Positions 42,372 through 52,686 are shown, numbered from the stretch's first letter. The stretch: DNA of 64,000 nucleotides from Adiantum capillus-veneris (GCA_014529385.2 CM043946.1:39137558-39201557), one strand, 5' to 3'. Notes: generated from the letters alone by a model not told the origin. Program-made: numbers and translations.

Positions 42372-43601
42372 TTAGATGGGTCGCATCCTGGTACTATAGG
42401 GATCTTGTTGTAACAAAACTGCACCAATTGTTTCTTTCCCAGCACTAGAGCTAACAAAGAATGTGTACTCCCAACAAGGAGGCATGAGTGTTGGTAGCTC
42501 TGACAAAATGGCTTTAATGTTACAAAAGTACTCTTCAAGCTCATCAGACCATGCAAATTCTACTTGTTGTGTCAACTTTTGCAAAGGGTGAAGTAACTCC
42601 GAGGCTAAGTGAATGAAGCGTGACATATAATTCACCTTTTGAATGAATGAGATGACCTCCTTAAGACTCTTGGGTGATGGTAGCTCAATAAGAGCCTTTG
42701 CCTTTGAAGGATCCACTTCAATGCCTTTGTAAGAAACTTTATGACCAAGCAAGATTACTTCATCCTCACCTATATGGCACTTGTCGGGGTTGAGTTGACC
42801 TCCCATGTCGTAGAGCTTCTTTAAACCTTCTTCTACCCTTTGTAGATGCAATGATTTTGAGCTATAAATACAGAAATCATCAATGAACACCCTAATTGAC
42901 ATTCCAAAGAATGCTTGAAACACCATATTCATGAAACGTTGGAATGTTGCAGGAGCATTTGTCAAACCAAATGGCATGACTCTAAAAGCATAACAACCCC
43001 AAGGAGTGATAAAGGTTGTTTTCAATTGATCCTCCAATGCAATCCCTATTTGAAAGTAACCTGAGTAACCATCGCACACAGTGTACTTCTCATGACCAGC
43101 TACCTCATTTAGTATCTCATCCTGGAATGGGAGGGGAAAGTGATCTCTCTTTGTTGCCTCATTGAGGGGATGGTAATCCACACACACCCTCCACTTGCCA
43201 TTTTTCTTAGGAGTGACAACAACAGGAGAGACCCGCTCTGAATTCTCCACTGGATAAATGAAACCTGCTGCTAGAAGCTTTCTTACCTCCTTGAGTAGAG
43301 CCTGTTCCTTTATAACTCCTAGCCTTCGTAGCTTCTGAGCTTTAGGTGTGGCCTCTGGCTTTAACTCAATCTTGTGTTGAACAACATCTACCCCACGCAT
43401 GTCGGTGTAGTCTTTAGCAAAAAGCCTAGGAAACTTCCTTAGCACACATTTGAACTCCTCTCTTTCATCCTTTGTAAGTGTTGTTGATAGCATACCTTCC
43501 AGCATCCCTTCATCTTGAACACCTTCGTTCTCTTGAGGACCTACCTCCTCCAAGCCTGGACAAGAGGTCTCTTGGTTGCTTGGCTTAAACCTTACCCCCA
43601 T
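42372..43601 (-). CDS. Element G reverse transcriptase
   Basis: The 409-codon frame holds the complete reverse transcriptase: AGFIYPVENSERVSPVVVTPKKNGKWRVCVDYHPLN (read as its separate motifs), YFQIGIALEDQLKTTFI, MPFGLTNAPATFQRF and the catalytic FIDDFCIYSS. Connection follows with LLGHKVSYKGIEVDP and FIQKVNYMSRFI. The classical RNase H begins but lacks its first Asp (FVSSSAGKETIGAVLL). The frame ends at TMRPI with an in-frame TAA where element B has a Tyr codon, then continues in the next piece. Confidence 0.9.
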   Translation of the reverse strand: MGVRFKPSNQETSCPGLEEVGPQENEGVQDEGMLEGMLSTTLTKDEREEFKCVLRKFPRLFAKDYTDMRGVDVVQHKIELKPEATPKAQKLRRLGVIKEQALLKEVRKLLAAGFIYPVENSERVSPVVVTPKKNGKWRVCVDYHPLNEATKRDHFPLPFQDEILNEVAGHEKYTVCDGYSGYFQIGIALEDQLKTTFITPWGCYAFRVMPFGLTNAPATFQRFMNMVFQAFFGMSIRVFIDDFCIYSSKSLHLQRVEEGLKKLYDMGGQLNPDKCHIGEDEVILLGHKVSYKGIEVDPSKAKALIELPSPKSLKEVISFIQKVNYMSRFIHLASELLHPLQKLTQQVEFAWSDELEEYFCNIKAILSELPTLMPPCWEYTFFVSSSAGKETIGAVLLQQDPYSTRMRPI

Positions 43602-43994
43602 GACTTCGATGGAAGACTCCTCTTCAGTAATGCTGCCGCTACTTTCTTCTTCTGAAGTGCTATCGGTTCAACCTTCTTCCGTCTCACTTTGAGATGATTC
43701 TTCATGGAGATCCTCTTGGCATTGCTCCTTCATGTCAAAGACAACCTTCCAGCATCCCTTCATCTTGAACACCTTCGTTCTCTTGAGGACCTACCTCCTC
43801 CAAGCCTTGACAAGAGGTCTCTTGGTTGCTTGGCTTAAACCTTACCCCCATGACTTCGATGGAAGACTCCTCTTCAGTAATGCTGCCGCTACTTTCTTCT
43901 TCTGAAGTGCTATCGGTTCAACCTTCTTCCGTCTCACTTTGAGATGATTCTTCATGGAGCTCCTCTTGGCATTGCTCCTTCATGTCAAAGACAA
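43495..43994. repeat. 250-bp tandem duplication between protease and reverse transcriptase
   Basis: Units 43495-43744 and 43745-43994 are nearly identical (for example GCCTGG versus GCCTTG, GAGATCC versus GAGCTCC). 250 is not divisible by three, so the duplication shifts the frame and separates protease (frame of 44535) from reverse transcriptase (frame of 43601). The near identity indicates a recent event. Confidence 0.9.
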
Positions 43995-44535
43995 CCTTCT
44001 TATGATTGTCATTCCTGCAAATTAATTTCCCACTCTCCCAATCCTGCAAAGCTCGCATTTTCATTAGCCATGGTCTTCCTAGGATAAATGGATAACCACT
44101 TCCCTTGGTCGACATAACATAAAAATCCACCGCTTTCTTAATGCTAAAGGCCTCTACAAAGACATTTTTACAAATGCCTACACACCTAGCCTTGCTATTG
44201 TTTGCCATCTTGACTTTCATTTCAGGTGTCTCCTGGATGTGCATGCCTAGTCTTTGCACGAGTCCCTCTGTCATGATGCAAATTTGTGCACCCCCATCCA
44301 CTAGACCTTTCCTAACCAATCTTCCTTTGGTGTAACAGTCTAGCACCGGTGTAATGTCCTCATTCATTTCAGCTTGTGCAATTTTTACAACAGGCACACT
44401 CTCTTTTACCTTTCTCCTAGTGCTAATTGCCCTTGTTAAATCCCTCCTAACTTGTGGACATAATGCAAGAAATTGAGGCCATGAGATATCAGGACCCTTA
44501 CCTCTCATGTCTTCCAACAGGTTGTATGGAGCCAT
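43918..44535 (-). CDS. Element G protease
   Basis: The retropepsin centre is GLVDGGAQICIMTE, with D-G-G-A in place of D-S/T-G-A as in element B. The second half GSGYPFILGRPWLMKMRALQDW is typical of the family. N-terminal to it is DISWPQFLALCPQVRRDL, shared with element B. The frame ends in an acidic Ser/Glu-rich linker at a TGA inside the tandem duplication. The enzyme would cleave the gag-pol polyprotein. Confidence 0.82.
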   Translation of the reverse strand: MAPYNLLEDMRGKGPDISWPQFLALCPQVRRDLTRAISTRRKVKESVPVVKIAQAEMNEDITPVLDCYTKGRLVRKGLVDGGAQICIMTEGLVQRLGMHIQETPEMKVKMANNSKARCVGICKNVFVEAFSIKKAVDFYVMSTKGSGYPFILGRPWLMKMRALQDWESGKLICRNDNHKKVVFDMKEQCQEELHEESSQSETEEG

Positions 44536-44811
44536 TCCATGTCCAAGAGGGAAGTCTTGGAGGTTGATACGACGTCAAGTCCTCTTGGTTTCCTTTGCCT
44601 TCTTTCCTTGTCCATGGTCACTCTGTGATGTGACTCCTTCTTTCTCTTTATCTTTTCCTCAGCCACGCTTAATGCCATTGGCTTCCATGTCAACCTCATT
44701 TGAATTTGTCACCTCTACCACATGCACGTTTGGGTCTGGCAAAGGTGGAACTCCTTCCACTCCTTGTGGAGGTGGTCTTGCTCCATTTGGCCTTTGTATA
44801 AGCCGTGGTTT

Positions 44812-45051
44812 CTAACTAGTTCCTTCACCTGCATTCATCACTGGGTAATTCAAGTTAGGTCTCCCTGGCTCCCCACGGGGCCAAGGGCAGTTATACATCC
44901 CATGTCCAGACTCACCGCAATTCCAACATTGCAAGACTCTCCTAGGTCGTGGGTCTCGCTCTTCATACTTCTTTGCTTGTCCCTTTGGACCTACAGCTTG
45001 TGCAAGGTGAATTGACAAGCTGCTTAAAGATTCATTTAACTTCTCAATCAC
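44812..45051 (-). CDS. Element G gag, nucleocapsid with CCHC knuckle
   Basis: In frame with the capsid, separated by one TGA. CWNCGESGHGMYNC is a canonical C-x2-C-x4-H-x4-C zinc knuckle. A short helical segment (IEKLNESLSSLSIHLAQAV) precedes it. The frame stops again before the linker to protease, which continues in the same frame with further stops (44540-44810). Confidence 0.78.
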   Translation of the reverse strand: MIEKLNESLSSLSIHLAQAVGPKGQAKKYEERDPRPRRVLQCWNCGESGHGMYNCPWPRGEPGRPNLNYPVMNAGEGTS

Positions 45052-45084
45052 TTCAGCCGTTACCTCAGGAAGCTCCCTAGATGT

Positions 45085-45741
45085 TCATGCTTGTGACTTA
45101 CCTTTGGGTCTAAGACCTTCTATTGGAACCTCTCCCCTTAAGCACTTGAGTTTCCTATATTTCTCAGCAGCCCTAGTTTCAGCTGCATCAAAGGTAGAAG
45201 GTGCACCCGCCTCAACTTTTACCTTAAGGTCAGGAAAGAGTCCGGCTATGAACCTCTCCTTCTTTAGAAATTCTGCACCATCACCAGGGTTAGCGACATT
45301 TTGTATCCATAGAGCCCAAAGACGTAGGAACTCTTGCTTGTACAAGTAGTAGTCATCTAAGTCTTTTTGCTTATGAGAAACAATGTCTTGCCATAATTTC
45401 TGAGTGTTTTGGGGATCAAAAAAGTATTTCTTGAAACGATTCAAAACTTCCGTGTAATTCCCTTTAACTTCCTCAGGCAAAGAGTCAAACCAAGTGCTAG
45501 CATCTTTCCTAAGGACCACCTCAAACATTTCTACACGTTTTTGATCAGTTACTATCCTCTTGATACGGCAAGACATCTTGAAATTCGCTAGAAATAATTT
45601 TGCATCCTCTCCAGGCTCTCCAAAGAAAAGAGGATATCCAGACATTTGGCGTTGGCTCTCCATTAAATTGATTTCAAAGTGACGCGTTTTTGTTTTTTCT
45701 TTCTTTAAAATATTTACACAATAATATTTTCTAAATTGCAA
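45085..45741 (-). CDS. Element G gag, capsid part
   Basis: The likely start is the Met at 45663 (MESQRQMSGYPLFFGEPGED), since preceding residues look like leader read-through. AKLFLANFKMSCRIKR, LRKDASTWFDSLPEEV, YLYKQEFLRLWALW and KKERFIAGLFPDLKVKVE are a typical plant Ty3/gypsy capsid. The frame ends at an in-frame TGA, after which the same frame continues into the nucleocapsid, so this is a nonsense mutation and not a natural end. Confidence 0.83.
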   Translation of the reverse strand: MQFRKYYCVNILKKEKTKTRHFEINLMESQRQMSGYPLFFGEPGEDAKLFLANFKMSCRIKRIVTDQKRVEMFEVVLRKDASTWFDSLPEEVKGNYTEVLNRFKKYFFDPQNTQKLWQDIVSHKQKDLDDYYLYKQEFLRLWALWIQNVANPGDGAEFLKKERFIAGLFPDLKVKVEAGAPSTFDAAETRAAEKYRKLKCLRGEVPIEGLRPKGKSQA

Positions 45742-45747
45742 TCTATT

Positions 45748-45966
45748 CTACAACAAAATAAAAATATTCACATCAAATGACCTATGATAATCAATAAGAG
45801 GTAGAATGACAGGGTTTGGTGACGCGAGAATTTCTCCTACTCTTTGGGCACCAAACATGAACACCATTTGTTGTTGAAAATGGATCTTTCTACTAATTGC
45901 AACGTTTATTCTAATGTGTGGAGTAAAATGAAAGGGAAAAACCTCTATTCCAAGGCCATTATCCAT
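45748..45966 (-). CDS. Element G leader ORF 2, ILPLI-family small protein
   Basis: The 72-codon frame has INVAISRKIHFQQ near residue 19, GEILASPNPVILPLIDY near residue 44 and a hydrophobic end NIFILL. It aligns without gaps with leader ORF a of element H (52683-52901) and, more distantly, with leader ORF 3 of element B. Together with leader ORF 1 it forms a tandem pair of diverged paralogues. It ends about 85 bases before the gag start, so ribosomes would meet it before gag. Role unknown; control of gag translation or a membrane-associated peptide are both conceivable. Confidence 0.55.
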   Translation of the reverse strand: MDNGLGIEVFPFHFTPHIRINVAISRKIHFQQQMVFMFGAQRVGEILASPNPVILPLIDYHRSFDVNIFILL

Positions 45967-45987
45967 GGCCTATGCATGTCCTAATGC

Positions 45988-46185
45988 TTAAAATAACACA
46001 AAAATATAGACGTCCAAGATAATATCATACCTAATGAGAGGCAAAATAAAAGGATTTACTGAAGTGTTTATCTCGGCTAACCTAAGAGGACCTAAAATCC
46101 TACGAATTACCCGTTGAAATTGCAACTTAGTACTAACAATTATGTGTATCTTTTGCCTTGCAATGGGAATGAAAGGATCATACAA
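45988..46185 (-). CDS. Element G leader ORF 1, ILPLI-family small protein
   Basis: The 65-codon frame ends in NPFILPLIRYD followed by DVYIFVLF. It matches leader ORF b of element H (52474-52686) almost throughout, including VSTKLQFQR and INPFILP. An in-frame ATG lies 15 bases further upstream, where the H protein starts, but G has a TAG at codon 4 from there, so the original start has been lost or moved. The product looks basic in its first half and strongly hydrophobic at its end. Function unknown. Confidence 0.5.
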   Translation of the reverse strand: MYDPFIPIARQKIHIIVSTKLQFQRVIRRILGPLRLAEINTSVNPFILPLIRYDIILDVYIFVLF

Positions 46186-46259
46186 ACTCTAGTGATTCAT
46201 GCAAACTACTCGACTATGCTAAAAGTTGATCCTACACAAAAACATACACGAGTTGTTTT

Positions 46260-46276
46260 CCTCAGTGGGGGCACCA
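46260..46276 (-). other. Primer-binding site of element G
   Basis: TGGTGCCCCCACTGAGG on the minus strand, identical to that of element B, three bases after the LTR end. Confidence 0.8.
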
Positions 46277-46279
46277 ATT

Positions 46280-46538
46280 TGAGGCGGTCCGGGGCGGGCA
46301 ACAAGAAGAGCAACCTCTAGACACCCTTCAAGGCTCCCGTGCTGCTCAATAGGCCTCGGGCACAACACAACACAAACCAAAACAACAAACCCCCAGCCAA
46401 ATCCCAACTACACAGGGGGCACCACCTAGTTTAAGAGCGAACTAGGATGCAAAAGAGGAGAATCGTTAGAGCAACCCACAAACAAGCAAGGAATTTACAC
46501 TAACCCTAACACCAATGGAACACTCTCACACACTAAAA

Positions 46539-46586
<48 letters not shown>

Positions 46587-48965
46587 TGCTCGGGCTGCTT
46601 TGAAGTGTATCGTTAATGATCAAGCAAACATAAATATATATGTAAAAAAGAGAGAGAAGGGGGAAGGGGGTGCTTGTTGCACTAATGCCTTCTTACAAAT
46701 CTGTCATGACCAATCAAAGTGAGATTAGTATTTGTTCAACATAGCCTGAGTAAATTACACCACAACACATCACAAGAAAAAAGCCACCCCAATCACTGTC
46801 TTAAGGCCAGGGGAGTCCTCTCCACCCTATCGCCCTCTTACAGCATGTGGGATTTATGGCTAAATTGATAACAATACCCGGAGACAAGCTATCAAGAACT
46901 TAAATAAAACACCAAGGCACTTATACATCATTATTGTCCATGACTTCACCTTGGAAGGGAGACAAGGTATCCATGCTTAGTCCAAATTCACCCTCCTTGA
47001 TTCGGCAAATGTTGGGCTAACACTAGTAGGAGAAATGATAGATTTCCTACCCTCAATTTAATGATCACTCTCTCTTACAATGGCATAGAGTTCCCTTGCT
47101 AATCACCCCTAATACAACACATACATATGCCTAATGCCAATGAGATTCCACTCAAGAGCTCCTTCTCAAGAGGTTGAGCTTGGCTTCTCAAGCTATAGCA
47201 TAGTGCTCTTTCTTCTCCCCTTTTTTGTGCTAGCTACACCCTCCTTTTATAGCAATTTTGAAGGCTAGGGTTACTCCTCTAACCATGGTTGGGTTAGATT
47301 TTCATCAATTTATCTAATTTCTTTTGCTTGGAATTATCAAGAAGTTGGTGGGGAAAGAGAGGAGAGAAATGGAGGTGATAGGACTTTTCATAGTGGGTTA
47401 GTGTTAGTAGAGTTAGTATTAATTTACAAATGGAATTGGATATTTACAATGGGAGTATCCATGTAGGCTACAAATAAGGAAGAAAAACTCTTAAGAGGTA
47501 AGAAACGGTGGATTTCTTACAAGGTTGATGCTCCAAGTGTCTTGAGTAGGGCCAATTTTGACGCTTGTTGACGGTCCACTAGCTTTGAGGGTACATTTTT
47601 TCTCCACTCTTGACCTTCCTTGAGAGAAAAGGTAATTGAAGCTTAGGAATCAACCACCATGATGCTGTCTTTTAAGAGAAGAGGCTGAATTTTGTGGTTT
47701 TTTTGATAGATATGGGTAATTTGGAGGAGGAAAAATGAGAGTAGGTGGTCAATTTTGGAATGGAATTGTGTGTGGGAGGTATGAGTTCACCATGGTTTCT
47801 CTTATTCTTCAAGGTTGAGGAGAAGGTGAGTAGGGTGCAGAGAGGAGTGGTGAGAGAGGTGGGGATGATGAGTGGAGAAGTGTGTGTGAAAGAGGAAAAT
47901 GATAAAGTGGAAGAGAGAGTGTGGCTGCATAGCATGGGAAAACTGGGGTCCACTAATAAAATCATAGCTCACAGCTCGTAGCTCAAAAAAATATGAAAAA
48001 ATTTGAGGCAAAAGTTCAGCCCACGAGCTACAACTTTTGTTTGTATCACCTTTTCAAATTCAGAGAGCAAGTGAACTTTAAAAATTCAGCAAAACCGACC
48101 ATTGTTTTCCAATGCACAAGGTCCTTGTGGGGTCCTTCTTTGGATGATTCTTTTGAATACCTCCAAGAGTGAGCCCTCCATAGTGCATGTATGCATGCCA
48201 CCTACCCTTGACCTTATTTGGTAGGTCTATAATTGAAGATATTGTTGAGATGATGATATAAGTGAATAGTACAACTAAAAAAATCAAATATTGAGGGGTC
48301 TAAAAAATATGTACATGACAAATATAAATAATATAAGTGGAAAAAATATAAAGGGGTCACAAGAAATCTCTCTCATTATGAGGCTACCATAAAAAGATAA
48401 ATATTTTTGGTGTTCTAATTTTTTAGAAAAAAAACAAAATAGATGTAGGAAGGGAAAAATCACAATAGTGAAAAAATATACACATAAATAAAACTAGTTT
48501 TTTTGGATTTTTGTTGGGGTGGAGTTACACCAAATATAAGAGAAGCTTACATGAAAATATTTCTATATGGAATAAAGAGTATGAAAAATGGTAAGAAAAA
48601 TTGTGGTAATGGTGAGGCAATGTACAGAGCATAAATAACACACATCTAGGTAGAAATATTTAAATAAATACCAAAATAATTATGAAAAAATCTTTTATTT
48701 AGGCCCTATATACAAAGAAATATTTACATACGCATGGGCCATAATATACTTATATTTTTTATTTTTTTTATTGTTTTGGCTCAACTAGCCCCATGCCTAG
48801 CTAATTGAGGGTTTTTTATTTCAGTAAGGAGATATGGGAAAAGTCCCCTAACTCACACGCACCTATATACAGTGAAAGGGTGAGGGTAACCACAGTGTTT
48901 GAGTGATTTGATAGGGTGAGATAACTCACTATGGCAATTACAGAGAGCCGAAAAAACGGCTATCA
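46280..48965 (-). repeat. 5' LTR of element G
   Basis: It matches 37434-40120 over its whole length. TATA at 47243-47252 (minus strand) places U3 at about 1.7 kb and R-U5 at about 0.9 kb. GA tract at 46542-46582. GGGGGCACCA at 46415-46424 repeats the primer-site complement inside U5. Confidence 0.93.
47243..47252 (-). promoter_or_regulatory. TATA box of the element G 5' LTR
   Basis: The minus strand reads CTATAAAAGG; the 3' LTR has the same motif at 38394-38403. It is the best-preserved retrotransposon promoter in the window. Confidence 0.65.
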
Positions 48966-48969
48966 ATAT

Positions 48970-51004
48970 CCTCATGTCGTAACCCCCTAATGAATCCATC
49001 AAGCAATTGGTTATTATTGAAGTGCTCATTTGGATTACAACGAGAATTCAAATGCTTCAAGCGACTTATAAAGTCTCTCGCCGACTCTCCTTCCTCTCGT
49101 TGGGCTTTTTGTAGCTGAGAGGCTACACCCCAAAGTACTCCCTCTCGTATGTATTCTTTTAAGAACAGTCTCCTAAGAGTAGGGTAAATCGTTTTTTTCT
49201 TCCACCCTTAGGATTCTATACCAATCCCCAGCCTTTCCACTTAAGGTTAGGCTTAAATCATTGCTCTTCTGTAGTTCATTGTGTTCTCTTAGAGAATCTC
49301 ATATTTGTTCAAACACTTCGATATGCTTTCTCACATCCCAGTCTCCACTAAATTTTTGTGTGAGCTTGGCTATTTGTATTGCCTTACTTCTAGGCTCTCT
49401 ATCAGGCATGTTACGCATATTCTCAGCAATAGATCGACCAATAGCTTGAGCAAATGTTTCCAAGTCACCTAAGTGAGCAAGCATCGTGGGTGGAGGTGCT
49501 CCAGAGACTACATGTGGAGTAGGTATTGGCATTGGGCTTGGTGCATAAGAAGCCCTTGGGTTCCACGTTGGGAACGATGTTGTGCCATGTGGTGGTCCAT
49601 AGTTCATATGGGTGGCTTTAGGCATAGCAAACATCGGATGTGACATGCTAATGCTAGCCAATATAGTCCCATGGAAATAATAGCTTGTGTGTTGTGGTTG
49701 TGGAGCATAGGTATTTGAGACAATGGGAGGAGTAGTGACTACATGATTGCGATGACCCATAGGTGCATAGGATTGGTACACGTTTGTAGGTATTGTTGCA
49801 GGCATTGAGCTACCATGTAGCGGTGCTTTACTAACAAATGAGGTCTATGGCGTGTTTCTCGGCATGCCCATCATTGGGGTAGGCATGGTAGCCATGGTGT
49901 CATCAAGGGAAAGATGAGCTAGACTTGGATAGGTTAAGCTATCACTTGGGGGCTCAGATTGCACTGAGACCCCTGGAGAAACAACATATGGAGGATCCAT
50001 CGGACTTACCGAGGGAGTCTCCATTTGCGATAAGGTCGGTTGTTTAGCCTTTCTTGTATCTAAGAATCTCATGAGACCCGTTGAAGGCATGTTGATCCCT
50101 TGTTTTGTCTCTCTAACTCGATAACCCTATGGATGACCTCACAAACTCTTTGTTGTTGATCCTCCACACTAGTAGCACCCATTGTGGATTGTAGGACATC
50201 TAACCAACCCACATGATAGGTGTGACCTGTGTATAGGTCGGTCAGAGTTTCCGTTTGTAGTTCATACTCCCAGTTCTCATTTAAGAACGCTCCATCTAGG
50301 ATTGAGGTGCTAGGGGTGTCCTTTGAGCTAGATGCAATGTTGCTTTCTAGGGGTTGGCCCTTAGCGGTTGCTAAGTCAAGAGCACTCGATTGCTCTCTTA
50401 GCAAGGATATTGACATAGGGGATTTCTCTTTTAACTCTCTTCATTGCTCCACCTTGTGTAAGCTCTCCACTTCCTTTTCCCTCGCTGCAAGGATATACCG
50501 CTCAACCTTTGGCACTTCAGCAAGGCTTCTACCATCGGGTAATATGACCTCGAAGGGAAATAACTCTGAAGAGTCAGGAGGTGCAGTGAATGAAGTATTC
50601 ACATGCACATTCTCTAACTCTATAGGGTCTACGTTGGTCACGAATGGAGAATTTACTTCCCCACCCCCCTCATTTACATCATTAGCTCCATGTTCGGAGC
50701 GAGTAGCTCTACTAAAGGTTTCCTTCAGGCGGCTAATTACTCTCGGCTCGGACCGTGGGCCCATGGCATGCATGTCTTGGCTTGAGCTATTGGGATTAGC
50801 CATTGGGAAACCCTCCATGGCGTCGTAGTCAGAGGAAGAGTCACTAGCTGCTATGTTCAGGTCTTGGTTTGTACTACTTGGGTCCCCGCCGAGGGCCCGG
50901 AACCTAAAGTAGGTGGATAATGAGAACTCGCGTAAGTCAAAATTCTCTCTAGTTGCTCCGTCTCTAGCACACGACCAGAGTGCAGATGCATGTGCTCTTA
51001 ACAC
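48970..51004 (-). pseudogene. Element F gag, N-terminal and capsid part
   Basis: Frames at 51004-50441, 50416-50069, 50090-49845 and 49805-49299 read in order as one protein. A Ser-rich N-terminus (SSSQDMHAMGPRSEP) is followed by a helical stretch ending KEVESLHKVEQ, a Thr/Pro-rich linker, and a capsid-like domain from about 49400. That domain has KFSGDWDVRKHIEVFEQI, LSLTLSGKAGDWYRIL and RLKHLNSRCNPNEHFNNNQLLDGFIRGLRHED. Frameshifts and stops occur near 50440, 50090, 49850 and 49200. The frame is cut at 48966 by element G and resumes at 37433; element E shows the uncut sequence. Confidence 0.75.
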
Positions 51005-51133
51005 GCTACAAGCGTCGACAAATAACCTCGAAGGTTAACCGCTTACCTTTTTAGGCGTCCGTTTTCACTCGTGTTTTTTACGTTTTTAATGTTTTTTAAT
51101 GATCGATTTTTTTTATTAAAGTGTGTGATAGCT

Positions 51134-51716
51134 CAAAATGAGCGTATCACTCAGAGGGTCGCGGTGTGCTTTACAGCACAATTTTCGAGCATCTGAAGTT
51201 CCGTTGGTCCTCAAAAAATCGTTTTTTAGCTACGTTGAAGCTAAAATTCATAATTTTAAAAGGCGACTGAGGCCTAAGCCTGAGCGTGAGCTTGGGCTTG
51301 GGTCTGAGCTTGGGTTTGGGAGATATTCCCGATCCCGGTCCTACCTTTTTTTTAAATTTTAATTTAAAAAAAAAACAAAATTTAGAGGATAAGGCGCGAG
51401 AGCACACACACACTCTACCTACCCACTTCTAACTAATACACCTATTGTTACACACTAACACACTCTATTAGCTCTCACAGATGTACTTCCTACGTATTGT
51501 ACATTACATTACACATAACTAACCACCTTAATACTAACACCTTACACAGAGAAAAAAACAAAGTACCTTTGAAAACTCCATTAACAAAAAAAAATACACA
51601 GTATAACGCAAAATCCTTCTTCTCAACACACACACACTCCTTCCCTACCCTTCCTACAATTGAAATTGCACCACGAAAGAAGCACAGAGTGCCATTCAAG
51701 CTTAATATATGGCATT
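51134..51716 (-). other. Leader of element F
   Basis: It lies between the primer site and gag. It contains a hexamer-like array of AAGCCC/CAAGCT words (51270-51325), giving a fortuitous Lys-Pro-rich frame, as in the E leader. No ILPLI-type small ORF was found. Confidence 0.5.
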
Positions 51717-51733
51717 CCCCAGCAACGGCGCCA
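51717..51733 (-). other. tRNA-Asp primer-binding site of element F
   Basis: The minus strand reads TGGCGCCGTTGCTGGGG, one mismatch from the complement of plant tRNA-Asp. It starts four bases after the LTR end. Confidence 0.88.
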
Positions 51734-51945
51734 AAAATGTGCGCGTATGTCGCACGTGTCAATGCAAGGAACTTGCCGATACACCGTGTGCAAGCCACAA
51801 ATGGCTCCAAGCACACAACAAGACTAAACTAGTAAGCTCAAAGATGGCGTTGGTGTGTCACTCACCGCTCTACGCTTCCTGTCGAGGAGGATTCCTCGCC
51901 GCGAAGAAGAGGGAGATACCGCTACGCTGTGCTCAACCACCTCGC

Positions 51946-52023
<78 letters not shown>

Positions 52024-52473
52024 CTCTCGCTCTCGCATACACACACACACAAGGAGATGAAGAAGAAGAAGATGCAGATGGAGCAAGAGCACTCTTCAAT
52101 TGCACAAATAAAAGAATGAGTGAATTTTACGTTTAGTTGACTTTTATATGAGCTCCCCCATTCACACTTGGGCGCCCATGCTTAGCCAACTAATCCCTTG
52201 AATGTTCCAGTTAGAGTGCGCCTCTCATCGGCGATCACTCTTACCCTTTTCCTATTAGACCGACAAGCCCGGTGTCGAGAAGTTAGCGATCTTGCCGGGA
52301 AACCACCGGGCTTATGGCTGTGAGAGTTTGTGAGAGAACTAAACAAAAACTATATGAAGGAATTAAACCACAGATGCCATGAAGACTAGGGTTTGGAAAG
52401 AAGTGCAATCAAAGAAGACCCACTCTTTCTCTCTTGCACTCACACACACAAAGAAAGAACACAAAAGAGAATG

Positions 52474-52686
52474 TCAAAACAACACAAAGATAAAAACATC
52501 AAGGCTATGGTCATATCGTATCATGGGTAGTATGAAAGGGTTAATAGATGAGTTAATGGCATTCAATCTTGGCTGACCAAATAGGCTACGAATTGTTCTT
52601 TGGAATTGTAGCTTTGTGCTTACCGTAGTATATATATTTTGTCTAGTGATTGGGATTAATTGTGTGTACAAATCCTCTTGGTTCAT
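52474..52686 (-). CDS. Element H small ORF b, ILPLI family (70 codons)
   Basis: It is related to element G leader ORF 1: VSTKLQFQRTIR, then NPFILPMIRYD and DVFIFVLF at the C-terminus. The frame is intact from its ATG, whereas the G copy has an early stop. ORFs a and b are diverged duplicates of each other, about 35-40% identical by eye. The order a then b is the reverse of their best matches in G, which implies separate loss from a longer tandem array or a rearrangement. Confidence 0.52.
   Translation of the reverse strand: MNQEDLYTQLIPITRQNIYTTVSTKLQFQRTIRSLFGQPRLNAINSSINPFILPMIRYDHSLDVFIFVLF

Larger units (their letters stand above)
37434..48965 (-). mobile_element. Element G: Tat-type Ty3/gypsy retrotransposon, full length, recent
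   Basis: LTRs at 37434-40120 and 46280-48965 are almost the same length (2,687 and 2,686 bp) and look roughly 98% identical by eye. A 4-bp duplication ATAT flanks it (37430-37433, 48966-48969). Primer site 46260-46276; polypurine tract 40121-40137. It encodes gag, protease, reverse transcriptase, two RNase H domains and integrase. Defects are few: a 250-bp tandem duplication between protease and reverse transcriptase, an in-frame stop in RNase H, and stops in gag. Two ILPLI-type small ORFs precede gag. It is inserted in the gag of F. Confidence 0.93.
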
